Source of the DNA: Mesorhizobium huakuii
GTDB taxonomy: Bacteria > Pseudomonadota > Alphaproteobacteria > Rhizobiales > Rhizobiaceae
Reading direction: 5' to 3'
NCBI RefSeq assembly: GCF_014189455.1
Contig: NZ_CP050296.1
Location: forward strand, 1,736,001 to 1,800,000
DNA length: 64,000 nt
In this document: positions 18,221-28,803 of the stretch, piece after piece
How the letters are laid out: every line of letters starts with the position of its first letter
How positions within the stretch are numbered: position 1 is the first letter of the stretch
Made by a program: the position numbers and the translations under genes
The notes under the pieces: model-generated
What the model was told of the DNA's origin: nothing
What the model saw: the letters and a program-made list of their open reading frames with translations, nothing else
Databases searched by the model: none

Positions 18221-19654
18221 ATGACTGAAATCAGCACAAACAGGGTCGACTGGCGCGCTTTGTGGGCGAGCGGCGATCTGGCGCGCTTCTGCTTCATCAG
18301 CCTCGGCATCCTGCTGCACGCCACCAACGAGACGATGGTGGCGACCGTCATGCCGGCCATGGTCGGCGAACTGGCCGGCGTGCAGCTCGTCGGCTGGTCG
18401 CTGGCGATCTACGAGCTCGGCGCCATCGTCGCCGGTGCCGCGGCCGGACGGCTGGTCAGCTATGTGGCGCTGCGCACCAATATGGTGGTCGCGGCCCTGC
18501 TCTATGCGGCCGGCGCCCTGATCTGTGCCACCTCGCCTTCCATGCATTTGTTCCTGGCCGGCCGCCTGATCGAAGGGCTGGGCGGCGGCGCGCTGGTGTC
18601 GCTGGCCTTCGTCTCGGTCGAGCGGCTGTTTTCGCGCGCCATCTGGCCGCAGCTTTTCGGCATCATGTCGGCGATCTGGGGCGTTGCCGCCTTTAGCGGC
18701 CCGTTGCTCGGCGCGATCATGACCGAGCTTTTGTCATGGCGTTGGGCCTTCGGCGTCTTCACTTTCGGCGGCACCGCCATGGCGCTGGCCAGCTTCCTCG
18801 TGCTCAACACGCCGGAAGCAACGCGACCCATCGCAAGCACGGGCAAGACACCGCCCTTCCCGTTCGCCGCCCTTGCCTGCCTTGCCGTTGCCGTGGTGCT
18901 GATCGCCTCTGCCGGCGTCGACATTGCCCTGCTGCGCTCCTCGCTGCTGATCGTGCTGGGCCTCGCCGGCCTGGCGCTATTCTTCGCCATCGACGCACTG
19001 AAGCCGCGCTCCCGGTTGTTCCCGTCGCGGCTGTTCTCGTGGCGCACACCGGTCGGCGCCGGCATGACCATGGTCGCCGCCTTTTCCGTCGCGACCTGCT
19101 CCTTCGGCGTCTATGGACCGCTGCTCTTGACCAGCCTGCATGACATTCCGCTCTTGACCACCGGCTACATCATCGCCGCCGAATCGATCGCCTGGTCGAT
19201 CCTGTCGATCCTCGTCGCCAACGCCCCGCCGCAGCGCGAGCGGCTGATCATCGTCGTCGGTGCGCTGATGATCGCTGCCGGCATCGCCGGCTTTGCCTAT
19301 ACGATACCGCTGGGTTCCATTCCGCTGATCCTGGTCTGCGCCCTGTTGCAGGGCGGCGGCTTCGGCATTGCTTGGCCGTTCCTGACGCGAGTCATCGTCG
19401 CCTCCGCTCCGGACGATGAGCAGACCATCGCCTCGGCCGCGGTGCCGACCATGCAGCGCATCGGCTATGCCGTGGGTGCCGCCCTTGCCGGCATCGTCGC
19501 CAATGCCAGCGGCTTTTCGCAAGGGCTGAACCACGACGCAGCGGCCAATGTCGCGAGCTGGCTGTTTCTTGCTTTCGTCCCGCTTGGAATTCTCGGCTGT
19601 CTGGCAGCGTTGCGCGCCTCGGCTACGAACCGGCCATTGGAAGCCATCGGCTGA
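18221..19654 (+). CDS. MFS transporter, drug-exporter type (DHA2-like)
   Basis: A 477-residue protein with many membrane helices. The first helix ends HATNETMVATVMPAMVGELA, as in drug:H+ antiporters, followed by VGWSLAIYELGAIVAGAAAGRL (motif B region) and GRLIEGLGGGALVSLAF (motif C). The ATG at 18221 was chosen for GGGGTGGAT just upstream; a longer frame to 18179 is possible. It stands alone before the kdp regulators, which are on the other strand. Substrate not inferable. Confidence 0.85.
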   Translation: MTEISTNRVDWRALWASGDLARFCFISLGILLHATNETMVATVMPAMVGELAGVQLVGWSLAIYELGAIVAGAAAGRLVSYVALRTNMVVAALLYAAGALICATSPSMHLFLAGRLIEGLGGGALVSLAFVSVERLFSRAIWPQLFGIMSAIWGVAAFSGPLLGAIMTELLSWRWAFGVFTFGGTAMALASFLVLNTPEATRPIASTGKTPPFPFAALACLAVAVVLIASAGVDIALLRSSLLIVLGLAGLALFFAIDALKPRSRLFPSRLFSWRTPVGAGMTMVAAFSVATCSFGVYGPLLLTSLHDIPLLTTGYIIAAESIAWSILSILVANAPPQRERLIIVVGALMIAAGIAGFAYTIPLGSIPLILVCALLQGGGFGIAWPFLTRVIVASAPDDEQTIASAAVPTMQRIGYAVGAALAGIVANASGFSQGLNHDAAANVASWLFLAFVPLGILGCLAALRASATNRPLEAIG

Positions 19655-19678
19655 CCCAGATTCGATAGAGAGGGTGTC

Positions 19679-20368
19679 TCAGTCGACCCGCAGCCTGTAG
19701 CCGACACCGGTCTCGGTGGTGATGTGGTGCGGCTGGTCGGGGGTCTTCTCGATCTTCTGCCGGAGCTGCCTGACATAGACCCTGAGATACTGCACGTCGG
19801 TCGAGTCGCCCCAGATCTGCTTCAGGATGAAATGGTGGGTCAGCACCTTGCCGGCATGCTGCACCAGGATGCGCAATATGTCGTATTCCTTCGGCGAGAG
19901 TTTTATCTCCTTGCCCTCGACCTTGACGATGCGCTTGACCAGATCGACGCTGAGGTCACCGCTCTGGAAGACAGGCTTCTCGCCCTGCTGCTGGAACTTG
20001 TGCCGCAACGCCACGCGGATGCGCGCCACCAATTCGTTCATGCCGAACGGCTTGGTGACATAGTCGTCGGCGCCGAGTTCCAGCGCGTTGACGATGCCGG
20101 CCTCGTCGGTGCGGCTGGAGAGGATGACCACGGGAATGTCGAGGCCGTCGTCACGCCATTTGCGCAGCAGCTCATGGCCGGTCATGCCCGGCAGGCCGAG
20201 GTCGAGCAGCACCAGGTCCGGCTTTTCCTGTTCCATCAGCTCGATCGCCGCCTTGGCGTTCGGCGCCTCGCTGACCGCATAGCCCTGGCTGCCGAGGCCG
20301 ACGCGCAGCAGTTTGCGGATCGGCGGCTCGTCATCGACGACCAGTATCCTGACATTCGTGTTCGTCAT
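19679..20368 (-). CDS. kdpE: Potassium-responsive response regulator KdpE
   Basis: A 229-residue OmpR-type regulator. The receiver domain has Asp12-Asp13, phosphoacceptor Asp56 (VLLDLGLPG) and Lys in YVTKPFG. The C-terminal winged helix ends ITTETGVGYRLRVD. It overlaps kdpD by 4 bases, the last gene of the kdp run. It activates kdpFABC under potassium limitation. Confidence 0.95.
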   Translation of the reverse strand: MTNTNVRILVVDDEPPIRKLLRVGLGSQGYAVSEAPNAKAAIELMEQEKPDLVLLDLGLPGMTGHELLRKWRDDGLDIPVVILSSRTDEAGIVNALELGADDYVTKPFGMNELVARIRVALRHKFQQQGEKPVFQSGDLSVDLVKRIVKVEGKEIKLSPKEYDILRILVQHAGKVLTHHFILKQIWGDSTDVQYLRVYVRQLRQKIEKTPDQPHHITTETGVGYRLRVD

Positions 20369-23100
20369 TCCAAATCACTCACATCATTGTCGTCCGCACT
20401 GACAGCGCCGAGATCGGGCGGGTTCGTCGGCTTCGGCATTTTGATGGTGAAAACCGCACCCGAACGGTCGGTTCGGTTTGCCGCGGTGATCGTGCCCCCC
20501 ATCGCCTCGATGAAGCCGCGGCAGATGGACAGGCCGAGACCGGTGCCGGCGCGAACCTGGTCGCGCTTGCGCACCCGGTAGAACGTGTCGAAAATCCGTT
20601 CCAGATCGCCTGGAGGAATGCCCAGCCCCTCATCCATGATCTGCAGGATGACGGAACCATTGTCGGTCCAACCCTGCACGCGGATCGTCGAGCCTGCCGG
20701 CGCGTATTTCGCCGCATTGTCGAGGAGATTGAACAGCGCCTGCTCGAACAGCACGGGATCGACCTTCAACATCGGCAAATCCGCCGGGATGTCGATCTCG
20801 GTCTTATGCTCGGCGATGATTTTCTTCGCCCTTTGCAGGGCGGAGCCGACGATGTCTCCGACATAGTGGAAAGCGAAGTTCGGCTCCATTGCACCGGACT
20901 CGATCTTGGTCATGTCGAGCAAATTGGCGATGAAGCGGTTCAACCGCTCGGATTCGTCGAGCACGGTCGTCAGCAATTCCGCCCGGTCCTGTTCGGGAAG
21001 TGCCGGCGCGAATTCCCGCAGCGTGCCGGCCGCGCCCATGATTGCGGCGAGCGGCGTCTTCAGATCATGCGAAATCGAGGTCAGCAGCGCCGAGCGCAGC
21101 CTGTCCGCTTCGGCGGCGAGCTTGGCCCTGTCGACATCGGCGACGAGTTGGATGCGTTCGATGGCAACCGCTGCCTGGTCGGCCAGCGCGTCGAGCAGGC
21201 GCTGCTGCTCGGGCGTCAGCAGTGGGCCCTGCTTGTCATTGTCGAGACCGACGACACCGATCGCCGTGCGCCCCGTGCGCAAGGGAAGATAGAGGCGCTT
21301 GGCGCCGGGTAGGGTGTCGGCGCCGCGCCCCGCGGCACGGTTGTGCTCCCACGCCCAGCGGGCGGCGGCAATATCGGCCTCGGCCAGCGTGTCGTCGGGC
21401 GGATAGCCGGCCTTGACGGTGATGGTGCCGTCTTCGGGCAGAAGCAGCACCACCCGCAGCTTGAGCATCGAGGCGATCTGGAAGGCGGTGGCCCACAGAA
21501 CGTCGTCGAGCGTGCCGGCACCGGCGAGCTTCTTGGAAAAGAGGTAGATGTCCTCGGTGGCCCGCGCCCGCGAGCGCGCGGCGATCGCCTGGCGCTGCAC
21601 GCGCACCGTCAGATTGCTGGCAATGACCGCGACGACCAGGAACACGCCGAGCGCGACAATGCTCTCCGGATCCCGGATCGTCAGCGTGTAGCGCGGCTCC
21701 AGGAAGAAATAGTTGAAGGCAAGGGCGCTGACGAGACAAGCGTACAGAGCCGGCCACAGACCGCCGGTCACCGCCGACGCCAGGACCCCGATGAGGAAGA
21801 TGATTGCAAGGTTGCGAACATCGAGAAACTGGTCGAGCAGCACGGCGAAGGCGAGCGAGCCGGCGACATAGGCCGTGGCCAGGAGATAGGGCCAGATCTG
21901 GAATGGCGTCTGCTCGTCCGCGGTCCTTACATTCCTCGACGTCGCCTCGGTGTTGCGTTCGTTTCCCGAAATGACATGGACGCTGATATCGCCGGCATTG
22001 CGGATGAGGTCATAGGTCAGCGATCCCTCGATCAATTCGCGCCAGCGCGATCGGGTCGGCCTGCCGACCACGATATGGGTGAAATTGTTCGCCGTCGCGT
22101 AACGCACGATGTCCTGCGCCACATTCTGACCCGGAATGGTCGTCACCACGGCACCAAGCTGTTGGGCGAGGCGCAGATTGTTTGCGAGCCGGTCCTTGTC
22201 CTCCTCGGGCATGCTGGCCGAGCGAGGGCTGTCGACATGCAGTGCCGTCCACGGGGCCCGCAGCCGGTCGGCCAGCCGGCGCGCATAGCGGATGCGGGCC
22301 GCGCCGCCGAGGCGCGCGTCGAGGCAGACGAGGACCCTTTCCCCGGCGGCCCAGGGGCCTTGGATGGCATGGGACTGCATGTGATTGAGCAACTGCTCGT
22401 CGACGCGCTGGGCGGTGCGGCGCAGTGCCAGTTCCCTGAGCGCCGTCAGATTGCCGGGCGAGAAATAGTTCTCGATGGCGCGCTGGGCGGTGTTGGGGAA
22501 GTACACCTTGCCTTCCTCGAGCCGCTTGATCAGGTCGTCGGGGGTGAGGTCGATGATCTCGACATCGTCGGCCTGGTCGATGATGGAGTCCGGAACCGTC
22601 TCGCGGACCCTGACCTTGGTGATCTGCGCGACGACATCGTTCAGGCTTTCGACATGCTGGATGTTGAGCGTCGTGTAGACGTCGATGCCTTGCGTCAGGA
22701 TTTCCTGGACGTCGAGATAGCGCTTGGGATGGCGGCTGCCGGGCGCGTTGGTATGGGCGAGTTCGTCGACGAGAACCAGTGCCGGGCGCCGGGCGAGGAT
22801 GGCGTCGATGTCCATCTCGTCGAGGACGCGCCCCTTGTAGTCCACCTTGCGGCGAGGAATGACCTCATAGCCCTCGACCAGGGCCAGGGTTTCCTTGCGG
22901 CCATGCGTCTCGACGACACCGATCACCACATCGATGCCGTCGGCCAGCCTGGCCCGGCCCGACATCAGCATTTCGTAAGTCTTGCCGACACCGGGTGCCG
23001 CGCCAAGGAATATCCGCAGACGGCCGCGCCCCTCCCGCTCGGCATGCTCGAGCAGCGCGTCGGGGGAAGGTCGGTTCTCGTTGCTTCTGTCTTCCGGCAT
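20365..23100 (-). CDS. kdpD: Potassium sensor histidine kinase KdpD
   Basis: A 911-residue sensor, normal length. The N-terminal KdpD domain carries Walker A GAAPGVGKT (33-41), followed by a universal-stress-like domain. Four membrane helices lie near 410-500, then a GAF-like region, the HisKA box SISHDLKTPL and the HATPase_c domain (GLGIPP, GTGLGLSICRGFIEAMGG). It is downstream of kdpC by 57 bases and coupled to kdpE, as in other rhizobia. Confidence 0.96.
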   Translation of the reverse strand: MPEDRSNENRPSPDALLEHAEREGRGRLRIFLGAAPGVGKTYEMLMSGRARLADGIDVVIGVVETHGRKETLALVEGYEVIPRRKVDYKGRVLDEMDIDAILARRPALVLVDELAHTNAPGSRHPKRYLDVQEILTQGIDVYTTLNIQHVESLNDVVAQITKVRVRETVPDSIIDQADDVEIIDLTPDDLIKRLEEGKVYFPNTAQRAIENYFSPGNLTALRELALRRTAQRVDEQLLNHMQSHAIQGPWAAGERVLVCLDARLGGAARIRYARRLADRLRAPWTALHVDSPRSASMPEEDKDRLANNLRLAQQLGAVVTTIPGQNVAQDIVRYATANNFTHIVVGRPTRSRWRELIEGSLTYDLIRNAGDISVHVISGNERNTEATSRNVRTADEQTPFQIWPYLLATAYVAGSLAFAVLLDQFLDVRNLAIIFLIGVLASAVTGGLWPALYACLVSALAFNYFFLEPRYTLTIRDPESIVALGVFLVVAVIASNLTVRVQRQAIAARSRARATEDIYLFSKKLAGAGTLDDVLWATAFQIASMLKLRVVLLLPEDGTITVKAGYPPDDTLAEADIAAARWAWEHNRAAGRGADTLPGAKRLYLPLRTGRTAIGVVGLDNDKQGPLLTPEQQRLLDALADQAAVAIERIQLVADVDRAKLAAEADRLRSALLTSISHDLKTPLAAIMGAAGTLREFAPALPEQDRAELLTTVLDESERLNRFIANLLDMTKIESGAMEPNFAFHYVGDIVGSALQRAKKIIAEHKTEIDIPADLPMLKVDPVLFEQALFNLLDNAAKYAPAGSTIRVQGWTDNGSVILQIMDEGLGIPPGDLERIFDTFYRVRKRDQVRAGTGLGLSICRGFIEAMGGTITAANRTDRSGAVFTIKMPKPTNPPDLGAVSADDNDVSDLE

Positions 23101-23157
23101 CAGGATCGATCATGGAGAGGTCCGGGGATGCTGTCGATCCCCGGCCCTCGCCATCAC

Positions 23158-23721
23158 CTATTTCGCGGCGTCCAGCGCCAGGTTGAGAGCCAGCACATTG
23201 ACCACCGGCTCTCCCATGAAGCCGAGTTCCCTGCCTTCGACCTGGCCGTCGACAAGCGCCTTGACCTTGACTTCGTCGATGCCCCTGGCCTTGGCGACAC
23301 TCGGAACCTGGAAATAGGCGGCCTCCGGGCTGATCTGCGGATCAAGGCCGCTGCCGGACGTCGTCACCAGGTCCATCGGCACGGGCTGGTTCGGATTCTC
23401 CGCCTTCAGCTTCTCGGTGTCGCCCTTGATGCGCTCGATAAGCTTGGGGTTGGTCGGGCCGAGATTGGTGCCGCCCGACGCCGTGGCGTCGTAGCCGTTG
23501 CCGGCGGCCGAGGGCCGGCCATGGAAATATCTGTCGCTGGCGAAGGACTGGCCAATCAGCTCGGAGCCGATGACCTTGCCATCCTTCACGATCAGGCTGC
23601 CATTGGCCTGGCGGGGGAACAGCGCCTGCGCAATGCCGGTCATGCCCAGGGGATAGACCAGGCCGGTCAGCACGGTGAAGAAGACGATCATGATGATCGC
23701 GGGTCTGATTTGCTTGAGCAT
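23158..23721 (-). CDS. kdpC: Potassium-transporting ATPase subunit KdpC
   Basis: A 187-residue protein with one N-terminal membrane helix ([20 protein letters not shown]), [17 protein letters not shown] and the C-terminal [10 protein letters not shown], all typical of KdpC. AAGGA precedes the ATG at 23721. The open frame continues upstream into kdpB as overlapping nonsense, so the shorter form is right. It lies 11 bases after kdpB and assists its ATP binding. Confidence 0.95.
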   Translation of the reverse strand: MLKQIRPAIIMIVFFTVLTGLVYPLGMTGIAQALFPRQANGSLIVKDGKVIGSELIGQSFASDRYFHGRPSAAGNGYDATASGGTNLGPTNPKLIERIKGDTEKLKAENPNQPVPMDLVTTSGSGLDPQISPEAAYFQVPSVAKARGIDEVKVKALVDGQVEGRELGFMGEPVVNVLALNLALDAAK

Positions 23722-23732
23722 CGGAATGATCC

Positions 23733-25826
23733 TTATGCAAGGCCAAGGGCCGTGACGGCCATGTCGATTATCTTGATGCCGACGAACGGGACGATGATGC
23801 CGCCGAGGCCGTAGACCAAGAGGTTGCGGCTGAGCAGCGCGCCGGCACCGATCGCCCGATACTTGACGCCTTTCAGCGACAGCGGGATCAGCGCGATGAT
23901 GATCAGCGCGTTGAAGATGATCGCCGACAGGATGGCGCTCTGCGGCGTCGCCAGATGCATGATGTTGAGCGCCTGCAGCGGGCCGGTGGTCTGTCCCGGT
24001 GCGATGTAGAAGACGGCGAACATGGCCGGGATGATGGCAAAGTACTTGGCCACGTCGTTGGCGATCGAGAATGTCGTCAGCGAGCCGCGCGTCATCAAGA
24101 GCGCCTTGCCGATCTCGACGATCTCGATGAGCTTGGTCGGATCGCTGTCGAGGTCGATCATGTTGCCGGCTTCGCGCGCGGCAACCGTACCGGTGTTCAT
24201 GGCGACGCCGACGTCGGCCTGGGCCAGGGCGGGCGCATCGTTGGTGCCGTCGCCGCACATGGCGACCAGCTTGCCCTTGGCCTGTTCGTCGCGGATCAGC
24301 TTCAGCTTGTCCTCGGGTGTCGCCTGGGCAAGGAAGTCGTCGACACCGGCTTCCGCGGCAATCGCGGCCGCCGTCAGCGGATTGTCGCCGGTGATCATCA
24401 CCGTGCGGATGCCCATGCGGCGCAGTTCCGTGAAGCGCTCGCTGATGCCGCCCTTGACGATGTCCTTGAGATGGACGACGCCGAGCAGGCGCCCGTCACG
24501 CTCGACCGCCAGCGGCGTGCCGCCGGACTTGGCGACCTCGTCGGCGATCGCCTGGAGATCCCGCACGGACTCGCTGCTTGGGCGCGTGCCGTGAGCGGCG
24601 ACCGTCGACTGGTTGACATGGGCAAGCACGGAATCGACCGCGCCCTTGCGCACCGACGAGCCGTCGACATCGACGCCGCTCATGCGGGTCTGCGCGGTGA
24701 AGGGAACGAAGGTTGCGTGCAGCGTTGCCATGTCGCGGGCGCGGATGCCGTATTTCTCCTTGGCGAGGACGACGATCGAGCGGCCCTCCGGCGTTTCGTC
24801 GGCAAGCGAGGCTAGCTGCGCCGCATCGGCCAGTTCCTGCTCGGTGACGCCCTTGACCGGACGGAATTCCGTCGCCTGGCGGTTGCCGAGCGTGATCGTG
24901 CCGGTCTTGTCGAGCAGCAGCGTGTCGACGTCGCCGGCCGCCTCGACGGCACGGCCGGACATGGCCAGCACGTTGAAGCGCACCAGGCGGTCCATGCCGG
25001 CGATGCCGATCGCCGAGAGCAGCGCGCCGATCGTGGTCGGGATCAGAGTGACGAACAGGGCGACGAGCACGGTCACCGAGATATAGCCGCCCGAATAGGC
25101 GGCGAAGCTCGGGATCGTCGCGGTAGCCAGCACGAAGATCAGCGTCATGCCGACGAGCAGGATGTTGAGCGCGATCTCGTTCGGCGTCTTCTGGCGTTCG
25201 GCACCTTCGACCAGCGAGATCATGCGGTCGAGAAAGGTGTGGCCGGAGGCGGCGGTGATGCGCACGCGGATCCAGTCGGACAGCACCTGCGTACCGCCGG
25301 TGACCGCCGAGCGGTCGCCGCCGGATTCGCGGATGACGGGCGCCGACTCACCGGTAATCGCCGCTTCGTTGACCGAGGCGACGCCTTCGATCACTTCGCC
25401 GTCCGACGGGATGATGTCTCCGGCTTCGACCAGGACGATATCGCCGACCTTCAGGCTGGTGCCGGGCACCAGCTTGAACTTGGCTCGGTCCTCGCCGGCC
25501 AGCAGCTTGGCCTGGGTCTCGGTGCGCGCCTTGCGCAGCGAGTCGGCCTGCGCTTTGCCGCGGCCTTCAGCGACCGCTTCGGCGAAGTTGGCGAACAGCA
25601 CGGTGAACCACAGCCAGATGATGATCTGCAGCGTGAACTTGAAGTCACCGCCACCGGTGATGAGATCCCTGACAAAGAGAACTGATGTCAGCGCCGAGAC
25701 GACGGCGACGACGAACATCACCGGGTTCTTGATCAAGGTGCGCGGGTTCAATTTCCTGAAGGCCCCGCCGATGGCGGGCCACAGGATGCTGGCATCCATG
25801 ATGCTGGCCGATTTTGTGTGACTCAT
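23733..25826 (-). CDS. kdpB: Potassium-transporting P-type ATPase KdpB
   Basis: A 697-residue P-type ATPase. TGES lies in the actuator domain, DKTGT (near residue 307) holds the phosphorylated Asp and [16 protein letters not shown] is the hinge motif. It is the catalytic subunit of high-affinity K+ uptake. Its start overlaps the stop of the small membrane ORF at 25823 by 4 bases, rather than following kdpA directly. Confidence 0.97.
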   Translation of the reverse strand: MSHTKSASIMDASILWPAIGGAFRKLNPRTLIKNPVMFVVAVVSALTSVLFVRDLITGGGDFKFTLQIIIWLWFTVLFANFAEAVAEGRGKAQADSLRKARTETQAKLLAGEDRAKFKLVPGTSLKVGDIVLVEAGDIIPSDGEVIEGVASVNEAAITGESAPVIRESGGDRSAVTGGTQVLSDWIRVRITAASGHTFLDRMISLVEGAERQKTPNEIALNILLVGMTLIFVLATATIPSFAAYSGGYISVTVLVALFVTLIPTTIGALLSAIGIAGMDRLVRFNVLAMSGRAVEAAGDVDTLLLDKTGTITLGNRQATEFRPVKGVTEQELADAAQLASLADETPEGRSIVVLAKEKYGIRARDMATLHATFVPFTAQTRMSGVDVDGSSVRKGAVDSVLAHVNQSTVAAHGTRPSSESVRDLQAIADEVAKSGGTPLAVERDGRLLGVVHLKDIVKGGISERFTELRRMGIRTVMITGDNPLTAAAIAAEAGVDDFLAQATPEDKLKLIRDEQAKGKLVAMCGDGTNDAPALAQADVGVAMNTGTVAAREAGNMIDLDSDPTKLIEIVEIGKALLMTRGSLTTFSIANDVAKYFAIIPAMFAVFYIAPGQTTGPLQALNIMHLATPQSAILSAIIFNALIIIALIPLSLKGVKYRAIGAGALLSRNLLVYGLGGIIVPFVGIKIIDMAVTALGLA

Positions 25827-26038
25827 TTTGAAGCTCCGGCTTCGCTGTTGTTGGACGGCACCGGGTGATCGGACGCCGGAAAAAGATGTGGAAGCCCGTA
25901 GGCCAGCAACCAGAGTGCGATCATGGCGGCGGCAAGCCCAAGAAACGTCGACATCGTCGGGAAAGGAGGAGGCATTCCCTCCTTCCCGGGATCGGCGGGG
26001 GGCCGAGTGTTGCGGCGCATGTTTTTCAACCAGGACAT
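25823..26038 (-). CDS. Small single-span membrane protein inserted between kdpA and kdpB
   Basis: A 71-residue reading frame with a basic start ([14 protein letters not shown]), one hydrophobic helix (about 30-48, [17 protein letters not shown]) and a polar tail. It fills the gap between kdpA (7 bases upstream) and kdpB (4-base ATGA overlap), so it would be translated with them. Textbook kdp operons have no such gene between A and B. A second possible start (Met22) lies just after AAGGAGGGA. No family was recognised; a Kdp accessory subunit is possible. Confidence 0.65.
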   Translation of the reverse strand: MSWLKNMRRNTRPPADPGKEGMPPPFPTMSTFLGLAAAMIALWLLAYGLPHLFPASDHPVPSNNSEAGASK

Positions 26039-26045
26039 GGCGATC

Positions 26046-27749
26046 TCAGAAGGTCTGCCCGTGGATCATGGCCAGGTGTTCGACGATCGGTCCGATCGCC
26101 AGCGCCGGGAAGAAGGTGAGGCCGACGACGATCAGGATGACGCCGACCAGCAGGCCGACGAAAAGCGGGCCGTCGGTCGGGAACGTGCCGGCCGACGCCG
26201 GCACCGTCTTTTTCGCCACCAGCGAGCCGGCGATGGCAAGCGCCGGAATGATGACGAAGAAGCGCCCCACCCACATGGTGATGCCGAGCGTGATGTTATA
26301 CCAGGGCGTGTTGCCGCTGAGGCCGCCAAAGGCCGAGCCGTTGTTCGCCGCCGCCGAAGTGTAGGCATAGAGAACCTCGGAGAAGCCGTGCGGACCGCCA
26401 TTGGCCATCGAGGCCACAGCACTTGGCAGCACGACCGAGATAGCCGTGAAGACCAGCATGACCAGAGGCAGAGCGAGGATGGCGAGCATCGCCATCTTGA
26501 CCTCCTTGGCCTCGATCTTCTTGCCGAGATATTCGGGCGTGCGGCCGACCATCAGGCCGGCGACGAAGACGGCGATGACGATGAACATCAGGATGCCGTA
26601 GAAACCGGCGCCGACACCGCCGACGATAACTTCGCCGAGCTGCATATTGATCATCGGGATGAAGCCACCGATCGCGGTGAACGAATCATGCATGGCGTTG
26701 ACCGCGCCGCAGGAGGCGGCCGTCGTGATGACGGCGAACAGTGCCGACAAGGCGATGCCGAAGCGGGCCTCCTTGCCTTCCATGTTGCCGCCGTCGATGC
26801 CCAGTGCGTGCACCAGCGGGTTGCCGGCGGCTTCCGCCCAGTAGCAGATGGTGACGCCGGCGATGAACAGGACACCCATCGTCGCCAGGATCGCCCAGCC
26901 CTGGCGCTGATTGCCGACCATGCGGCCGAAGACGTTGGTCAGCGCAGCACCGAGCGCGAAGATCGTGACCATCTGGATGAAGTTGGAGATCGCATCGGGA
27001 TTTTCGAAAGGATGCGCGGCATTGGCGTTGAAGAAGCCGCCGCCATTGGTGCCGAGCATCTTGATGGCGACCTGCGAGGCGACAGGGCCAAGGGCGAGCG
27101 TCTGCTTGGCGCCTTCGAGCGTGGTGGCGTCGACATAGGGGCCGAGAGTCTGCGGCATGCCGAGCCAGACATAGACAAGGGTGAGCACGATGCAGGCCGG
27201 CAGGAGGATGTAGAGCGTGCAGCGGGTCATATCGACCCAGAAATTGCCGATCGACTTGACCGAATGCCGGGCGAAGCCGCGGATCAGCGCCACCGCTATG
27301 GCGATGCCGACCGCCGCGGACAAGAAATTCTGCACGGTCAGGCCGGCCATCTGCACGAGGTAGGACATCGTGCTTTCGCCGCCGTAATTCTGCCAGTTGG
27401 TGTTGGTCACGAAGCTGACGGCGGTGTTGAAGGCGAGGTTCTGCTCAACGGCCGGCATCCCAGCCGGATTGTAGGGCAGGACGCCCTGCAGGCGCTGTAA
27501 GGCATAGAGCACCAGGAAGCTGGCCAGGCTGAAGAACATGATACCGGCCGCATAGGCGGTCCAGTGCTGTTCCTCGCGCTCGCTGGTTCCCGAAATGCGG
27601 TAAAGGACCCGCTCGACGGGCCCGAGGATCGGCGAGAGAAATGTGCGATCGCCGTTGAAAACGCGGTACATGTAGCCGCCGAGCGGCTTCACCAGCAGAA
27701 TGACGACCACGCAGTAGGCGAGGATCTGTATCCATCCGTTGAATGTCAT
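26046..27749 (-). CDS. kdpA: Potassium-transporting ATPase subunit KdpA
   Basis: A 567-residue polytopic protein of the normal length. It has the start [20 protein letters not shown], the filter-like segment [19 protein letters not shown] and [14 protein letters not shown] helices near the end. It is the potassium-binding channel-like subunit. It is followed by an extra small ORF, then kdpB, and preceded by kdpF. Confidence 0.97.
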   Translation of the reverse strand: MTFNGWIQILAYCVVVILLVKPLGGYMYRVFNGDRTFLSPILGPVERVLYRISGTSEREEQHWTAYAAGIMFFSLASFLVLYALQRLQGVLPYNPAGMPAVEQNLAFNTAVSFVTNTNWQNYGGESTMSYLVQMAGLTVQNFLSAAVGIAIAVALIRGFARHSVKSIGNFWVDMTRCTLYILLPACIVLTLVYVWLGMPQTLGPYVDATTLEGAKQTLALGPVASQVAIKMLGTNGGGFFNANAAHPFENPDAISNFIQMVTIFALGAALTNVFGRMVGNQRQGWAILATMGVLFIAGVTICYWAEAAGNPLVHALGIDGGNMEGKEARFGIALSALFAVITTAASCGAVNAMHDSFTAIGGFIPMINMQLGEVIVGGVGAGFYGILMFIVIAVFVAGLMVGRTPEYLGKKIEAKEVKMAMLAILALPLVMLVFTAISVVLPSAVASMANGGPHGFSEVLYAYTSAAANNGSAFGGLSGNTPWYNITLGITMWVGRFFVIIPALAIAGSLVAKKTVPASAGTFPTDGPLFVGLLVGVILIVVGLTFFPALAIGPIVEHLAMIHGQTF

Positions 27750-27780
27750 TGAAGTAGCTTTCCGTGCCTTGCTGTTGCCG

Positions 27781-27870
27781 TCAGAAGCGTTCTGGGCGAA
27801 CGAGGGCGTATGTCAGGTAGGCGAGCAGGAACAAGGTCACACCGCCGCCGAGGATATAGTCGAGAAGCAT
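27781..27870 (-). CDS. kdpF: Potassium-transporting ATPase subunit KdpF
   Basis: A 29-residue peptide, [20 protein letters not shown] followed by YALVRPERF, one membrane helix with the RPERF end typical of KdpF. GGAGG precedes its ATG at 27870. It stabilises the KdpABC complex. It lies 31 bases upstream of kdpA on the same strand. Confidence 0.95.
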   Translation of the reverse strand: MLLDYILGGGVTLFLLAYLTYALVRPERF

Positions 27871-27886
27871 GTTGCGATCCTCCGGC

Positions 27887-27967
27887 TCAAAGAATGTCGC
27901 AGACTTTGATGTAGGCGATGGAGAGAGCGAAAAACAAAATCTCCAGCCCGATAACGACGATATCCAT
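27887..27967 (-). CDS. 26-residue membrane peptide upstream of kdpF
   Basis: A short frame reading MDIVVIGLEILFFALSIAYI followed by KVCDIL, one hydrophobic helix with a Cys-Asp end. AAGGA lies 10 bases before the ATG and the gene ends 16 bases before kdpF, so it is the likely first cistron of the operon. Similar tiny peptides precede kdpF in other proteobacteria, in my recollection, but without an assigned role. Too short to prove by sequence alone. Confidence 0.6.
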   Translation of the reverse strand: MDIVVIGLEILFFALSIAYIKVCDIL

Positions 27968-28265
27968 CGTGGGTGTTCCTTATCTTCGTTTTATTTGCGC
28001 ATAGCGCTGTGCACCTGCAGTCGGCAGGCGGAAACCAAATGGAACCACTCCGCCACGACGGATAATCGCGATCGAGCTGTGTGTTCCCTGGAGAATATGG
28101 ACCCGATCGCCATAAAGGTTCGAGACGGCGCGGGACGGAAGGAAATAGGAATTTTATAAAGATTTTTTGCCGGACGGCTCGTCACGATCGCTCATTGGCC
28201 GAACGGGCGGAACAAATCCCCCGATGCGAGATTGTCGACCTGAGGGTTCACCAAAGGATATGACG

Positions 28266-28763
28266 ATGGCAAAACAGAAAATGCTCGACGACCTGTTTCA
28301 CGACACCCTGAAGGACATCTACTTCGCCGAAAAGAAGATATTGGCGACGCTGCCGAAAATGGCCAAGGCCGCGCAAAGCGCCGAACTGAAGGCCGCCTTC
28401 GAAAAGCACCGCACGGAAACCGAAGGCCATGTCGCAAGACTGGAGAAGGTCTTCGGCGTGATCGGCAAGAAGCCGGTCGACAAGACCTGTGCGGCCATCA
28501 TGGGCATCACCGAGGAAGGTGCCGAGATCATGGAAGAGTACAAGGGATCTCCCGCGCTCGATGCCGGCCTGCTGGCCGCCGCGCAAGCGGTCGAACACTA
28601 CGAGATCTCGCGCTATGGCACGCTGAGGACATGGGCCGGCGAACTCGGCCTGAACGAAGCCGTGACGCTTCTCGAAGCGACGCTGAAGGAAGAGAAGGCT
28701 ACGGACCAGGCGCTGACCACGATCGCGGAGTCGGCTGTCAACATCGCGGCCGAAGCAGCATAA
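28266..28763 (+). CDS. DUF892 ferritin-like stress protein, YciE-like
   Basis: A 165-residue helical protein starting MAKQKMLDDLFHDTLKDIYF, the start of the DUF892 (YciE/YciF) ferritin-like family. Two further Glu/His pairs (FEKHRTETEGH, AVEHYEISRYG) could bind a di-iron centre. The start at 28266 was preferred because AAGGA is seven bases upstream; ATG at 28260 sits on that site. It is divergent from the kdp operon. Linked to stress responses in enterobacteria. Confidence 0.85.
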   Translation: MAKQKMLDDLFHDTLKDIYFAEKKILATLPKMAKAAQSAELKAAFEKHRTETEGHVARLEKVFGVIGKKPVDKTCAAIMGITEEGAEIMEEYKGSPALDAGLLAAAQAVEHYEISRYGTLRTWAGELGLNEAVTLLEATLKEEKATDQALTTIAESAVNIAAEAA

Positions 28764-28803
28764 ATCTTCACGCACAGGATCAGGGAGCCGCGTCAGGAAT
28801 AAG

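Noticed and set aside
23158..24258. 366-residue extended form of kdpC
   Set aside because: The first 179 residues are out-of-frame kdpB; KdpC starts at 23721 with its own ribosome site.
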